A DNA stretch of 64,000 bases from Albimonas pacifica (lineage in GTDB: Bacteria; Pseudomonadota; Alphaproteobacteria; Rhodobacterales; Rhodobacteraceae). The stretch lies in the NCBI RefSeq assembly GCF_900113695.1, contig NZ_FOQH01000002.1, positions 62,001 through 126,000 of the forward strand. Direction: 5' to 3'. Under the pieces are notes generated by a model. That model saw only the letters and a list, made by a program, of their open reading frames with translations, was not told where the DNA came from and made no database searches. Made by a program: the position numbers and the translations under genes. The number at the start of each line of letters is the position of its first letter. Positions within the stretch are counted from its first letter, which is position 1. Below are positions 1-8,582 of this stretch, one piece after another.

Positions 1-609
1 GCGATCCTGGCCATGAACAGCCTCGGCCTGCTGGAGGTCCCGAACCCCGGCAACCCCTCCGTCGAGGAGATCGACGAGGCCGCGGCCTTCCTGATCTCCA
101 AGAAGAAGGGCGGCCAGTTCCGCGCGCTGTGGGGCGACTTCGGCGAGCTGGTGAACCTGCTGGCCTCGGGCGAGATGGTCGTCGCCGACGCCTGGCAGCC
201 CGCCGTGATGGCGGTGAAGGCCCAGGGCATCCAGTGCGCCTACGCCATCCCCAAGGAGGGCTACCGCGGCTGGGCCATCGGCATCTCGATGATCGACGGC
301 ACCCCCAACGCGGAGGCGGTGAAGGCCTACGCCGACTACTGGCTGTCGGGCCCGCCGGCGATCACGGTCTCCGAGCAGGGCTATTACTCGCCCACGACCA
401 AGATCAAGGAGGTCATGGACCCCGCCAAGTACGCCTTCTGGTACGAGGGCCAGCCCTGGACCGGCGCGCCCGAGCGCGGGATCTCCGAGGGCGACCTGCG
501 CGACGGCGGCTCGCTGGAGGAACGGTCCTCCCACGTCGCCTACTGGCACCAGTGGCCCGACGAATACGACCACCTGATGATGAAGTGGGACGAGTTCCTC
601 TCGGCCTGA
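1..609 (+). CDS. ABC transporter periplasmic solute-binding protein, C-terminal part (5' end outside window)
   Basis: The reading frame is open from base 1 to the stop at 607-609, so about 202 codons of a longer gene are present. The protein resembles the C-terminal lobe of polyamine/PotD-type binding proteins: 'GEMVVADAWQPAVMAVKAQG' style hinge sequence, 'GYRGWAIGISMIDGTPNAEAVKAYADYWLSG', and a charged end 'DHLMMKWDEFLSA'. It should act in the periplasm, delivering a small solute to a membrane permease. The next gene encodes an ABC ATPase of the matching family, separated by a strong stem-loop. Permease genes are not between the two, so they must lie upstream of the window or elsewhere. The family call rests on overall similarity and the neighbouring ATPase; the ligand is unknown. 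Confidence 0.75.
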   Translation, partial: AILAMNSLGLLEVPNPGNPSVEEIDEAAAFLISKKKGGQFRALWGDFGELVNLLASGEMVVADAWQPAVMAVKAQGIQCAYAIPKEGYRGWAIGISMIDGTPNAEAVKAYADYWLSGPPAITVSEQGYYSPTTKIKEVMDPAKYAFWYEGQPWTGAPERGISEGDLRDGGSLEERSSHVAYWHQWPDEYDHLMMKWDEFLSA

Positions 610-618
610 TCCCCCCCC

Positions 619-646
619 CGCGGGGCGCCGTGCCGGGCGCCCCGCG
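619..646 (+). promoter_or_regulatory. Stem-loop between solute-binding-protein gene and ATPase gene
   Basis: An 11-bp perfect stem (cgcggggcgcc / ggcgccccgcg) with a 6-base loop lies 10 bases after the stop of the binding-protein gene and has no T-tract. This is the usual place for a 3'-protecting hairpin or partial terminator that leaves binding-protein mRNA more abundant than the transporter mRNA. The function is inferred from position. Confidence 0.5.
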
Positions 647-699
647 CAGCCCTCGCCCGTCCCGGCGGGCGGGGGCCCCTCTGCCCCCCGGAGCGCCCG

Positions 700-1806
700 A
701 TGACCCAATTCGACCTGGAGCTGGTGAAGCTGCGCAAGGTCTACGGCGGCGAGACCGTCGCGGTCGAGGATTTCGACCTTCAGGTCTCGAAGGGCGAGTT
801 CATCTCCTTCGTCGGCCCGTCGGGCTGCGGAAAGACCACGACGCTGCGCATGATCGCGGGGCTGGAGGAGATCACGTCGGGCGACCTCCTGATCCGCGGC
901 CGGAACTTCACCCGCATCCCGGCCGAGAAGCGCCCCACTGCCACGATCTTCCAGAACTACGCCCTGTTCCCCCACCTCACGGTGCGCGAGAACATCGAAT
1001 TCGGCCTGAAGGTCCGCGGCCTGTCCTCTGGGGACGTCAAACGCCGCACCGACGCGATCATCGACAAGCTGGAGCTAGGCGACGTCGCGGGATCGCGCGA
1101 AGGCGCCCTCTCCGGCGGCCAGAAGCAGCGCGTGGCCCTCGCCCGCGGCCTGGCGGTGGAGCCCGAGATCCTGCTGCTGGACGAGCCCCTCGGCGCCCTC
1201 GACGCCAACCTGCGCAAATCCATCCAGGAAGAACTGAAGATCCTCCAGCGCGAGGTCGGCATCACTTTCATCTTCGTCACCCATGCCCAGTCCGAGGCCC
1301 TCTCGATGGGCGACCGCGTCGTGGTGATGAACGCCGGGAAGGTCGAGCAGATCTCGCCCCCCTTCGAGCTCTACACCCGCCCCCGCTCCCCCTTCGTGGC
1401 CCGCTTCATCGGCCGCAACCTGCTGATCCCCGGAGACCTTTCCCAATGCACCGGGGATCGCGCGGTGGTCAGCACCCGTTTCGGCTCCCTCGCCGGCGCC
1501 CCCGTCTTCTCCGCCGCGGCCTCCGGCGCGAAAGTCACCGTCGTCGCCCCCTCCGAATACGTCGAGCTCCACGCCCCCGGCGCCCCGCCCCACGACGCCG
1601 AGGCCACCGAGGGCCTGACCGGCCGCATCACCGCCCTCGACCCCGTCGGCCACGTGATCTTCGCCACCGTGCAGCTGGACGAGACCCTCTCCGTCCGCCT
1701 CGAAACCCACCGTGAGCGCTTCGAGGGCCGCGGCCTCGCCCCCGGCGCCCCCGTCAACCTGCGCTGGCGCCCCGCCCGCGCCTCGGTGGTGCTCGACGCC
1801 GCCTGA
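700..1806 (+). CDS. ABC transporter ATP-binding protein (PotA/UgpC-type, with TOBE domain)
   Basis: A 368-aa ATPase that powers uptake through a membrane permease pair. Walker A is GPSGCGKTT at residues 39-47, the signature is LSGGQKQRVALARG starting near residue 137, and Walker B is ILLLDEP at 157-163, followed by the D-loop (LGALDAN) and the switch histidine (FVTHAQSEAL). Residues from about 240 onward form the TOBE-type tail typical of polyamine, sugar-phosphate and iron importers. GGAG lies 8-11 bases before the ATG. The gene follows the binding protein and precedes the amidase, so the cargo is probably the substrate of the amidase/HyuAB enzymes. No permease gene is visible nearby. Confidence 0.88.
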   Translation: MTQFDLELVKLRKVYGGETVAVEDFDLQVSKGEFISFVGPSGCGKTTTLRMIAGLEEITSGDLLIRGRNFTRIPAEKRPTATIFQNYALFPHLTVRENIEFGLKVRGLSSGDVKRRTDAIIDKLELGDVAGSREGALSGGQKQRVALARGLAVEPEILLLDEPLGALDANLRKSIQEELKILQREVGITFIFVTHAQSEALSMGDRVVVMNAGKVEQISPPFELYTRPRSPFVARFIGRNLLIPGDLSQCTGDRAVVSTRFGSLAGAPVFSAAASGAKVTVVAPSEYVELHAPGAPPHDAEATEGLTGRITALDPVGHVIFATVQLDETLSVRLETHRERFEGRGLAPGAPVNLRWRPARASVVLDAA

Positions 1807-1809
1807 CAA

Positions 1810-1832
1810 CGGGGGCGGCCCGCCCGCCCCCG
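1810..1832 (+). terminator. GC-rich stem-loop after the ATPase gene
   Basis: A 9-bp perfect stem (cgggggcgg / ccgcccccg) with a 5-base loop begins four bases after the ATPase stop. No T-run follows, so it is either a weak terminator or an mRNA 3'-stabiliser rather than a certain transcription end. Confidence 0.4.
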
Positions 1833-1944
1833 ACCGGACGGCCCCGCCCGTCCCGACCAGATCCGACGGCCCGCACGGCCGTCCCGACAGCCCGGCCGGC
1901 CCCGCGCCGACCGACCCCGCAACCGCCCTGGCGACCCCAGGCCC

Positions 1945-1979
1945 CGCGCGACCCCCCCGTTTCAGGAGGGAGTCGCGCG
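1945..1979 (+). promoter_or_regulatory. Hairpin enclosing an AGGAGG sequence upstream of the amidase gene
   Basis: Arms cgcgcgac (1945-1952) and gtcgcgcg (1972-1979) pair perfectly. Inside them a C-run faces aggaggg at 1964-1970. The enclosed AGGAGG is 28 bases before the amidase ATG, too far to serve it, and a closer GGAG (1985-1988) is the likely ribosome-binding site. It may be a leader structure or a leftover Shine-Dalgarno sequence. Confidence 0.3.
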
Positions 1980-1997
1980 ACGCTGGAGACGTGCCCG

Positions 1998-3455
1998 ATG
2001 GACGCCCTCAAGCGCCCCTTCGCCCCTCGTCGGACGCCCCCGCACGCCCCGGCCGGCGCCTCTGCGGGCGGGGGCGGCGACCGCCTCGACCGCATCGCCG
2101 ACGCCACCGCGGCCGAGATCGGCCGGGCGCTGGCCACCGGCGAGACCTCCTCCCTGGCCCTGACCGAGCGCCTCCTGACCCGGATCGCCGCCGGCGACCC
2201 CGCCGCCTTCATCCGCCTGACGCCCGAGCGCGCCCGCGCCGAGGCCACGGCCGCCGACGCCCGCCTCGCCGCCGGCCGCCCGCTGTCGCCGCTCGACGGC
2301 GTGCCCATCGCCTGGAAGGACCTGGTGGACATGGCCGGCGAGCGGACCACCGCCGGCTCCGCGCTGCACGCCGACGCCATCCCCGCGATCCGCGATGCGG
2401 CGGTGGTCGCGAACGCCGCCCGCGCCGGCATGGTCAGCCTCGGCAAGCTGAACCTGGCGGAGTTCGCCTACTCCGCCCTGGGCCAGAACCCCCACTTCGG
2501 AACGCCCGCCAATCCCGCCGTCGGCGCCGGCCCCGCCCGCGCCCCCGGCGGCTCCTCCTCCGCCTCCGGCGCCGCGGTGGCCGCGGGCCTGGTCCCCTGC
2601 GCGCTGGGTTCCGACACCGGCGGCTCGATCCGCATCCCGGCGAGCTTCTGCGGCGTGGTCGGCTCCAAATCCTCCGGCGGCCGCCTGCCCATGGGCGGCG
2701 TGTTCCCGCTCTCGAAGACCCAGGACACCGTCGGCCCGCTCTGCCGCTCGGTCGAGGACGCCGCCCTCCTCGACGCCATCCTCCGCGGCGCCCCCGCGCC
2801 TGCGCCACCCCCGCGCGACGTCGCCAACCTGTCCCTGCTGGTCCCCGAGGGCATCGCCCTGAGCGACCTCGCCGAGGACGTGTCGGAAAACTTCGAGCGC
2901 AGCCTCACCGCCCTCTCCCGCGCCGGCGCCTGGATCCGCCGCGAGCCCCTCCCGGCCCTCGAGCGCATCGCCCAGGCCCTCACGACCGGCTCCATCGTGG
3001 CGGCGGAGGCCTACGCCCTCCACCGCACGGCCCTCGAGGGCCCCGAGCTCGCCCGCATCGACCCCCGCGTCGCCGCCCGGATGCTGATCGGGCAGGGCAT
3101 GTCGGCGGCCGACCTCGTCGACCTCCACCGGCTGCGCGACGAGGCCATGGCGGAAGTGGCCGCCGCGCTGGACGGCGCCTTCCTCGCCATGCCCACCACG
3201 GCGATCGCCGCCCCGAAACTGAGCGAGTTGAAGGACGAGGCCGCCTTCCGCCGCCTCACCCATCTCGCCAACCGCAACACCGGCTTCGGCAGTTTCCTGG
3301 ACCTCCCCGGCCTCGCGATCCCCAACGGGCGCGACCGGAGCGGCCTGCCCACCTCCTTCCTCCTCTCGGCCCCCGCCAACGAGGACGCGGCGCTCCTGCG
3401 CGCCGGCCTCGGCGTCGAGCCGCTCATCCGCACCACGAAAGGACCAGCTGCATGA
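1998..3455 (+). CDS. Amidase-signature family amidohydrolase
   Basis: A 485-aa enzyme that hydrolyses a carboxamide or related C-N bond in the cytoplasm. The amidase-signature triad is present: the lysine in 'VPIAWKD' (K107), the cis-serine in 'GGSSSASG' (about S186), and the nucleophile in 'SDTGGSIRIPAS' (S210). Length is normal for the family. The ATG is chosen because GGAG lies 9 bases upstream. The first 30 residues are Pro/Gly-rich and may be a poorly conserved extension. The stop overlaps the hyuA1 start (ATGA), so the two are translationally coupled. That suggests the amidase acts on the product of, or on a substrate parallel to, the HyuAB reaction, for example an N-carbamoyl or amide group left after ring opening. 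The substrate is not known. Confidence 0.9.
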   Translation: MDALKRPFAPRRTPPHAPAGASAGGGGDRLDRIADATAAEIGRALATGETSSLALTERLLTRIAAGDPAAFIRLTPERARAEATAADARLAAGRPLSPLDGVPIAWKDLVDMAGERTTAGSALHADAIPAIRDAAVVANAARAGMVSLGKLNLAEFAYSALGQNPHFGTPANPAVGAGPARAPGGSSSASGAAVAAGLVPCALGSDTGGSIRIPASFCGVVGSKSSGGRLPMGGVFPLSKTQDTVGPLCRSVEDAALLDAILRGAPAPAPPPRDVANLSLLVPEGIALSDLAEDVSENFERSLTALSRAGAWIRREPLPALERIAQALTTGSIVAAEAYALHRTALEGPELARIDPRVAARMLIGQGMSAADLVDLHRLRDEAMAEVAAALDGAFLAMPTTAIAAPKLSELKDEAAFRRLTHLANRNTGFGSFLDLPGLAIPNGRDRSGLPTSFLLSAPANEDAALLRAGLGVEPLIRTTKGPAA

Positions 3456-5539
3456 TACGAGTAGGCGTCGACGTCGGCGGCACCTTCACCGACATCGTCC
3501 TCGAGCGCCGCGAGCCCGGGACGGACCCCGAGGTGACCGTCACCAAGGTCCCCTCCACCCCCCACGACCAGTCCGAGGGCGTGGTCGCCGGCGTCCTGCA
3601 GGTCTGCCGCCTGGCGGGCGTGGAGCCCGCCGCGATCAACCAGCTCTTCCACGGCACCACGGTCGCCACCAACATGGTCATCGAGCGCGACGGCGCCCAT
3701 GTCGGCATGCTGACCACCAAGGGTTTTCGGGATATCCTCCACATGGCGCGGCATAAAAGGCCGCACAATTTCTCCCTGCAGTTCGACGTCCCCTGGCAGT
3801 CGAAACCGCTGGTCAAACGCCGCGACCGCCTCCCCATCGCCGAGCGCGTGATGCCCCCCACCGGCGACATCGAGGTTCCGCTGGACGAAGATGAGGTGCG
3901 CGCCGCCGCCGAGCTCCTCAAGAAGCGCGGCGTCGAGGCCGTCGCCATCGGCTTCCTGTTCTCCTTCCTCAACGACGCCCACGAGAAGCGCGCCCGCGAG
4001 ATCGTCCAGGAGGTCATGCCCGAGGCCTACATCTGCGCCTCCTCCGACGTGGTGAACGTGATCCGCGAATACGAGCGGTTCTCCTCGACCGCCATGAACG
4101 CCTACATCGGCCCGCGCACGGCCCTGTATCTCCGCCGCCTCGAGACCCGCCTGAAAGAAAACGGCATCGAGGCCATCGTGCGCATCATGCAGTCCAACGG
4201 CGGCATCTCGACCATCGAGAACTCGGCCGCCCGTCCCATCGGCTTGCTGCTCTCGGGACCTGCCGGCGGCGTCATGGGCGGCCGCTGGACGGGCGAGCAC
4301 TGCGACGCGGCCAACGTGATCACCATCGACATCGGCGGCACCTCGGCCGACATCTCGGTGATCCAGGACGGCGAGCTGCGCATCAAGAACCCCCGCGACA
4401 CCACCGTGGCGGACCTGCCGGTGCTCGCGCCCATGATCGACATCGACGCCATCGGCGCCGGCGGCGGCTCGATCGCCTATGTCGACGCCGGCGGCGCCTT
4501 CCGCGTCGGCCCCCGCTCGGCCGGCGCCGCCCCGGGCCCCGCCTGCTACGGCCGCGGCGGCACCGAGCCGACCGTCACCGACGCCCAGGTGGCGCTGGGC
4601 CGCCTCGACCCCGAGCGCTTCCTCGGCGGCGACCTGAGCATCGACAAGACCCTCGCCGAGGAAGCCATCCGCACCCACATCGCCGAGCCGCTTGGCCTGT
4701 CGGTCACCGACGCCGCGCTGGGCATCCTGAAAATCATCAACAACAACATGGCGCTGGCCATCAACGCCAACTCCGTCGCCAAGGGCATCGATCCGCGAGG
4801 CTTCTCCCTGATGGGCTTCGGCGGCGCCGGCCCCCTGCACGTCGTGGCGCTGGGCGAGATGATCCAGGCGAAGGACATGATCTCCCCCCTCCAGCCCGGC
4901 ATCACCGCCGCCACCGGCCTGCTCGTCGGCGACCTGAAGTACGAGTACACCCAGTCGGTGCTGGCCACCCTCGACGACGCCGCCGACGAGACGCTGGCCT
5001 CGATCAACGCCATCGCCGACGCCCTGACCGCCGAGGCCACCGCCCAGCTCGACGCCGACGGCATCCCCCCCGAGAAGCGCCGCTTCACCAGGGTCATGGA
5101 GTGCCGCTACGTCGGCCAGGGCTTCGAGCTTCGCGCCGCCATGCCCGAGGGCGCCCTGACGCAAGCCAACAAGCAGGCCGTCATCGACGCCTTCTTCGAC
5201 GTCCATAAAGAGACCTACGGCCACGCCTTCCGCGACCAGACCACGGAGGGCGTCACGCTCCGCGTCATCGCCTCCGCGGAAGTCGACACCCTGCGCCTGA
5301 AGGAACTGGAGAAGGGCGGCCGCGCCAACCCGACGGACGCCATCCTCTACACCGCCGACACCGTCTTCGACGACGGGGTCGCCACCCCCACCCCCCGCTA
5401 CGACCGCGAAAAACTGAAAGCCGACGACACCGTCGACGGCCCCGCGATCATCACCCAGCACAACTCCACGACCATCCTGCCGCCCGGCTACGTCGCCACC
5501 GTGCTCGGCTACGGCGACATCCGCATCTCGCGCACCTGA
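3452..5539 (+). CDS. hyuA: Hydantoinase/oxoprolinase-family subunit A, copy 1
   Basis: A 695-aa ATP-dependent subunit of the HyuA family (N-methylhydantoinase A, oxoprolinase N-half, acetone carboxylase beta). The N-terminal actin-like phosphate loop DVGGTFTD is at residues 7-14, followed by 'FHGTTVATN' and 'TTKGFRDI'. The central domain has 'IDIGGTSADIS' (near 290), 'IGAGGGSIA' and 'GAAPGPACYGRGG'. 'MGFGGAGPLH' (near 450) completes the nucleotide fold. The start is the ATG overlapping the amidase stop by 4 bp. It pairs with hyuB1, which starts 11 bp after the stop, to form an ATP-driven cyclic-amide hydrolase or carboxylase. No small gamma subunit is present, which favours hydrolase over acetone-carboxylase type. 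The substrate is unknown. Confidence 0.9.
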   Translation: MIRVGVDVGGTFTDIVLERREPGTDPEVTVTKVPSTPHDQSEGVVAGVLQVCRLAGVEPAAINQLFHGTTVATNMVIERDGAHVGMLTTKGFRDILHMARHKRPHNFSLQFDVPWQSKPLVKRRDRLPIAERVMPPTGDIEVPLDEDEVRAAAELLKKRGVEAVAIGFLFSFLNDAHEKRAREIVQEVMPEAYICASSDVVNVIREYERFSSTAMNAYIGPRTALYLRRLETRLKENGIEAIVRIMQSNGGISTIENSAARPIGLLLSGPAGGVMGGRWTGEHCDAANVITIDIGGTSADISVIQDGELRIKNPRDTTVADLPVLAPMIDIDAIGAGGGSIAYVDAGGAFRVGPRSAGAAPGPACYGRGGTEPTVTDAQVALGRLDPERFLGGDLSIDKTLAEEAIRTHIAEPLGLSVTDAALGILKIINNNMALAINANSVAKGIDPRGFSLMGFGGAGPLHVVALGEMIQAKDMISPLQPGITAATGLLVGDLKYEYTQSVLATLDDAADETLASINAIADALTAEATAQLDADGIPPEKRRFTRVMECRYVGQGFELRAAMPEGALTQANKQAVIDAFFDVHKETYGHAFRDQTTEGVTLRVIASAEVDTLRLKELEKGGRANPTDAILYTADTVFDDGVATPTPRYDREKLKADDTVDGPAIITQHNSTTILPPGYVATVLGYGDIRISRT

Positions 5540-5550
5540 CGGAGGACCCC

Positions 5551-7320
5551 ATGACCCAGGATCTCGATCCCATCACCCTGCAGGTCGTCGGCGGCGCCCT
5601 GCACTCGATCGCCGACCAGATGGGCAACGTGCTCTACCGCATGAGCTATTCGTCCATCATCCGCGAAAGCCAGGACCTCGGCGCCGGCCTCTTCGACACG
5701 GCCTACAACACGCTCTGCGAGTCCGACTCCACGCCGATGCACATCGGCTCCCTCCCCGGCTACCTCCGCGGCATCGCCCAGACGATCCCGCTGGACGCCT
5801 GGAAGCCCGGCGACCTTGTGCTGCACAACCACCCCTACAAGGGCTGCTCGCACTCCCCCGACATCGCCGTCGTCATGCCGGTGTTCTTCGAGGGCGAGCT
5901 GGTCGGCTTCTCCGCCAACACCGCCCACCACGTCGACATCGGCGCCGCCACGCCGGGCCTGATCATCGACGTCGCCGACATGTGGTCCGAGGGCATGATC
6001 CTCGACGCCGAAAAGCTCTACGACGAGGGCGTGCGCAACGAGACCCTGTGGCGCCACATCCGCAACAACACCCGCGTCCCCGGCCTGGTGATGGGCGACC
6101 TCGAAGCCCAGATCGCGTCGGCCGAGCTCGGCGTCCGCCGCTTCCAGGAACTGATGGCCCGCTACGGCAAGGCCACGGTCATCCAGGCCACCCAGCAGCT
6201 GATGGACTACACCGAGCGCCGGATGCGGGCCGAGATCGCCAAGATCCCCGACGGAGAATACTTCGCCGAAGGCTTCCTCGACGACGACGGCCGCAACTAC
6301 GGCGAGCACCTGGCGATCAAGGTGAAGGTCATCATCGACGGCGACAGCGCCACCATCGACCTCACCGGCTCCGCCCCCCAGACGCCGACGGCCTTCAACG
6401 TCCCCTTCGACGGCTCCACCATGGTGGCGGCCTTCTTCGTGTTCCGGGCCATGCTGCTCGACACCTACACGACGCAGGACGACATCCCGGCCAACGAAGG
6501 CTCCTTCCGCCCGATCTCGGTCATCGCCCCCAAGGGCTGCATCTTCAACCCGAACATGCCCGCGGCCGCCGAGGCCCGCTTCTGCCAGATCCAGCGCATG
6601 GCCGATCTGGTGATCAAGGCCCTCGCCCCGGTGCTGCCGGACCGCTGCACCGCCGGCAACGCGGCGACGCTGGACTTCGCCGCCTACTCCGGCGTCAAGG
6701 ACAACGGCGACTACTGGGTGTTCCTGGAGGTCAACGAGGCCGCCATGGGCGGGCGCCCCTTCTCCGACGGCCCCGACACGGTCGAGGAGCTGATGCGCAA
6801 CACCCGCAACAACCCGCTCGAGGACCTGGGCATGCACCTGCCCCTGATCTGCGACCGCTACGAGGTGCGCGACGACGTCGAGCCCGGCGCCGGCAAGTTC
6901 CGCGGCGGGCAGGGCGTGGTCAAATCCCAGCGCTATCTCACCCCCGGCCAGACCACCCACGAGAACGACCGCCACCACGACGTCCCCTGGGGCATCTTCG
7001 GCGGCAAGCCCGGCGCCACCGGCAAGCTGGAGCTGCACAACATCCACTCGGGCGAGACCCGCTCGCTGCACGCCAAGCTCTCGGGCATGCCCACCCAGAC
7101 CGGGGACGTGATCTCCTACTTCTCGCCCTCGGGCGGGGGCTACGGCGATCCGCTGGAACGCGACCCCGCCAAGGTCCTCGACGACGTGCTCGACGGCTTC
7201 ATCCGACCCGAGAGCGCGCGGCGCGACTACGGCGTGGCGCTGGTCGAGGTCGACGACGGCTACGGCTGGGCGCTGGACCTCGCCGCGACCGAGTCCCTGC
7301 GCGCCGACCTGCGCGCCTGA
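5551..7320 (+). CDS. hyuB: Hydantoinase/oxoprolinase-family subunit B, copy 1
   Basis: A 589-aa partner of HyuA1. Family marks are an N-terminal 'DPITLQVVGGALHSIADQMG', the metal-site-like stretch 'LHNHPYKGCSHSPDIAVVMP' (near residue 92), 'ANTAHHVDIG', and the C-terminal glycine motif 'SPSGGGYGDPLERDP'. Length is typical. GGAGG precedes the ATG by 6 bases. It is the last gene of the SBP/ATPase-amidase-hyuA1-hyuB1 unit and is followed within 26 bp by a strong terminator. HyuB normally carries the amide-cleavage or transfer site while HyuA activates the substrate with ATP; that division of labour is from the family. Confidence 0.9.
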   Translation: MTQDLDPITLQVVGGALHSIADQMGNVLYRMSYSSIIRESQDLGAGLFDTAYNTLCESDSTPMHIGSLPGYLRGIAQTIPLDAWKPGDLVLHNHPYKGCSHSPDIAVVMPVFFEGELVGFSANTAHHVDIGAATPGLIIDVADMWSEGMILDAEKLYDEGVRNETLWRHIRNNTRVPGLVMGDLEAQIASAELGVRRFQELMARYGKATVIQATQQLMDYTERRMRAEIAKIPDGEYFAEGFLDDDGRNYGEHLAIKVKVIIDGDSATIDLTGSAPQTPTAFNVPFDGSTMVAAFFVFRAMLLDTYTTQDDIPANEGSFRPISVIAPKGCIFNPNMPAAAEARFCQIQRMADLVIKALAPVLPDRCTAGNAATLDFAAYSGVKDNGDYWVFLEVNEAAMGGRPFSDGPDTVEELMRNTRNNPLEDLGMHLPLICDRYEVRDDVEPGAGKFRGGQGVVKSQRYLTPGQTTHENDRHHDVPWGIFGGKPGATGKLELHNIHSGETRSLHAKLSGMPTQTGDVISYFSPSGGGYGDPLERDPAKVLDDVLDGFIRPESARRDYGVALVEVDDGYGWALDLAATESLRADLRA

Positions 7321-7345
7321 CGCGCCCGGCCGTCCCCCGCGATCC

Positions 7346-7377
7346 GCGCCGGCGAGCCCCCTCGCCGGCGCATTTTC
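7346..7377 (+). terminator. Intrinsic terminator of the amidase-hyuAB operon
   Basis: An 11-bp perfect stem (gcgccggcgag / ctcgccggcgc) with a CCCC loop is followed directly by attttc. It lies 25 bp after the hyuB1 stop. Confidence 0.85.
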
Positions 7378-7582
7378 GTATCCGATCCGGGCCGCCATGC
7401 ACCCCCTGCGGGCGTCGCCGGCCCGCGATTCCGCGTGCGGTGCAACATGGGCGCAGAGCGACCAAGAATCGTTCGCTGCCCGACAAGACTGCACAAGGCG
7501 CGTGCGGCCATGCTGATCCCTGCTCGATACAGCCTGTCGATTGGGCATAGCCCCGTGTTCGAACGCCCCTCGAAAAGGAACT

Positions 7583-7595
7583 GTCCACAGTGGAC
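7583..7595 (+). promoter_or_regulatory. Operator-like palindrome over the GntR start codon
   Basis: GTCCAC-A-GTGGAC is a perfect 6+6 inverted repeat. Its right arm contains the GTG start codon of the GntR gene. A site in this position would suit autorepression of initiation or elongation. It fits the GT...AC half-site logic of FadR-subfamily operators only loosely, so binding by this GntR protein is an inference. Confidence 0.35.
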
Positions 7596-8339
7596 CTTCT
7601 CGCCCGATCGGATGCCCTCCTCGATGCCGCGGCGCCGCAGACGCCGCTGGCGGAGGTCGGCAACCTCTCCGACCGGGTGCGGGCCTACCTGCTCGCCCAG
7701 CTCACCGCGGGCGAGCTCGCCCCCGGCGAGCGGATCAACGAGGCCGAGCTCGCCCGGCGTCTGGGCATCTCGCGCAACCCGGTGCGCGAGGCGGTGGCGG
7801 GGCTGGTGCGCCAGGGCTTCCTGGTGGCCCGCCCGCGCCGCGGCGCCTTCCTGCGCACCTTCACGCGCAAGGACGCGGACGATATCTTCTCGTTCCGCAT
7901 CGCGGTCGAGACCTTCGCCCTGCGCCAGGCCCTCGCGCTCGGCGAGCCGGGCTTCGGCCTGCGGATGCGGATGATCGCGGGCGACATGCTCGAGGCCGCC
8001 CGCACCGGCGACGTGGGCCGGATGCACGAGCTCGACATCGCCTTCCACCGCACGATCTGCGTGGCCTCCGACAACCGCGCGGCGCTGCGCGCGCACGAGG
8101 CGATGGACGCCTCGGTGCGCATGATGATCGCGACCGTGAACCTGCGCGAGGACCCGCTGGAGCTGTCGGCGGGCGAGCATCTCGCCATCGCCGAGGCCAT
8201 CGACCGGCGCGAGGCCGACCGGGCCGAGGGCCTGCTCGCGGCCCATATCCGGCGCAGCCGAAGCAACGTCGTGCTCGCCCCCGCGGCGGAGCGCGAGCCC
8301 GGCGCGCCGCTCTCCCCGACCCCCAGGAGGACGTCATGA
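7590..8339 (+). CDS. GntR-family transcriptional regulator, FCD (FadR) subfamily
   Basis: A 249-aa DNA-binding regulator. The N-terminal winged helix (about residues 20-85) contains 'LTAGELAPGERINEAELARR', 'LGISRNPVREAVAGLVRQGF' and 'VARPRRGAFLRTF'. The FCD effector domain (about 95-225) keeps probable metal or ligand residues in 'HELDIAFHRTICVASDN', 'GEHLAIAEAI' and 'LLAAHIRRSR'. The start is a GTG with AAGGA 10 bases upstream. A palindrome covers the start codon. It lies between two hyuAB operons, so it most likely controls the downstream liv-aminotransferase-hyuAB operon in response to a small carboxylate or amide. FCD proteins usually repress until the ligand binds. Confidence 0.9.
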   Translation: MDLLARSDALLDAAAPQTPLAEVGNLSDRVRAYLLAQLTAGELAPGERINEAELARRLGISRNPVREAVAGLVRQGFLVARPRRGAFLRTFTRKDADDIFSFRIAVETFALRQALALGEPGFGLRMRMIAGDMLEAARTGDVGRMHELDIAFHRTICVASDNRAALRAHEAMDASVRMMIATVNLREDPLELSAGEHLAIAEAIDRREADRAEGLLAAHIRRSRSNVVLAPAAEREPGAPLSPTPRRTS

Positions 8340-8539
8340 AGCTGTCCGCCACCAAGCTCTACGTCGAGCGCTACGTGAAATGCCGCTGCTGCGGCGTGCT
8401 GATCTACGACGCCGGCCGCGCCGATGCGGTCGAGCGCGACGGCGCGCTGTTCTGCTCGACCTGGTGCGTCGACTGGCACGACGCCCGCCCGTCCCTGTCC
8501 GCCGCCGGCCCCGGCGCGGACCCGGCGCCGGCCGACTGA
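8336..8539 (+). CDS. 67-aa protein with a TRASH/MYM-like CxxC...CxxxC zinc site
   Basis: A small cytoplasmic protein whose ATG overlaps the GntR stop (ATGA), so it is translationally coupled to the regulator. The cysteines are C16-x2-C19 (with an extra C18), followed after 20 residues by 'LFCSTWC' (C40-x3-C44). That spacing with an F-C-S-x-x-C end is the treble-clef pattern of TRASH, YHS and MYM fingers. The C-terminal 15 residues are Ala/Pro/Gly-rich. It may be a metal-binding partner or co-sensor of the GntR protein, or a metallochaperone for a downstream enzyme. No exact family name is offered. Confidence 0.75.
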   Translation: MKLSATKLYVERYVKCRCCGVLIYDAGRADAVERDGALFCSTWCVDWHDARPSLSAAGPGADPAPAD

Positions 8540-8582
8540 GGCCCCGCCCCACCCCCGAGCGGACATCGCCCGAGGAGAAACG

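Noticed and set aside
1712-3451. Long in-frame extension upstream of hyuA1, suggesting a 1275-aa fusion
   Set aside because: The upstream part is the amidase region read in another frame. The real HyuA start coincides with the ATGA overlap and the family N-terminus.
3011-5461. An 816-codon open frame on the minus strand opposite the amidase and hyuA1
   Set aside because: Its composition (Gly/Asp/Val/Ala/His runs) is the shadow of a GC-rich gene; there are no motifs, and hyuA1 on the plus strand has full family signatures.
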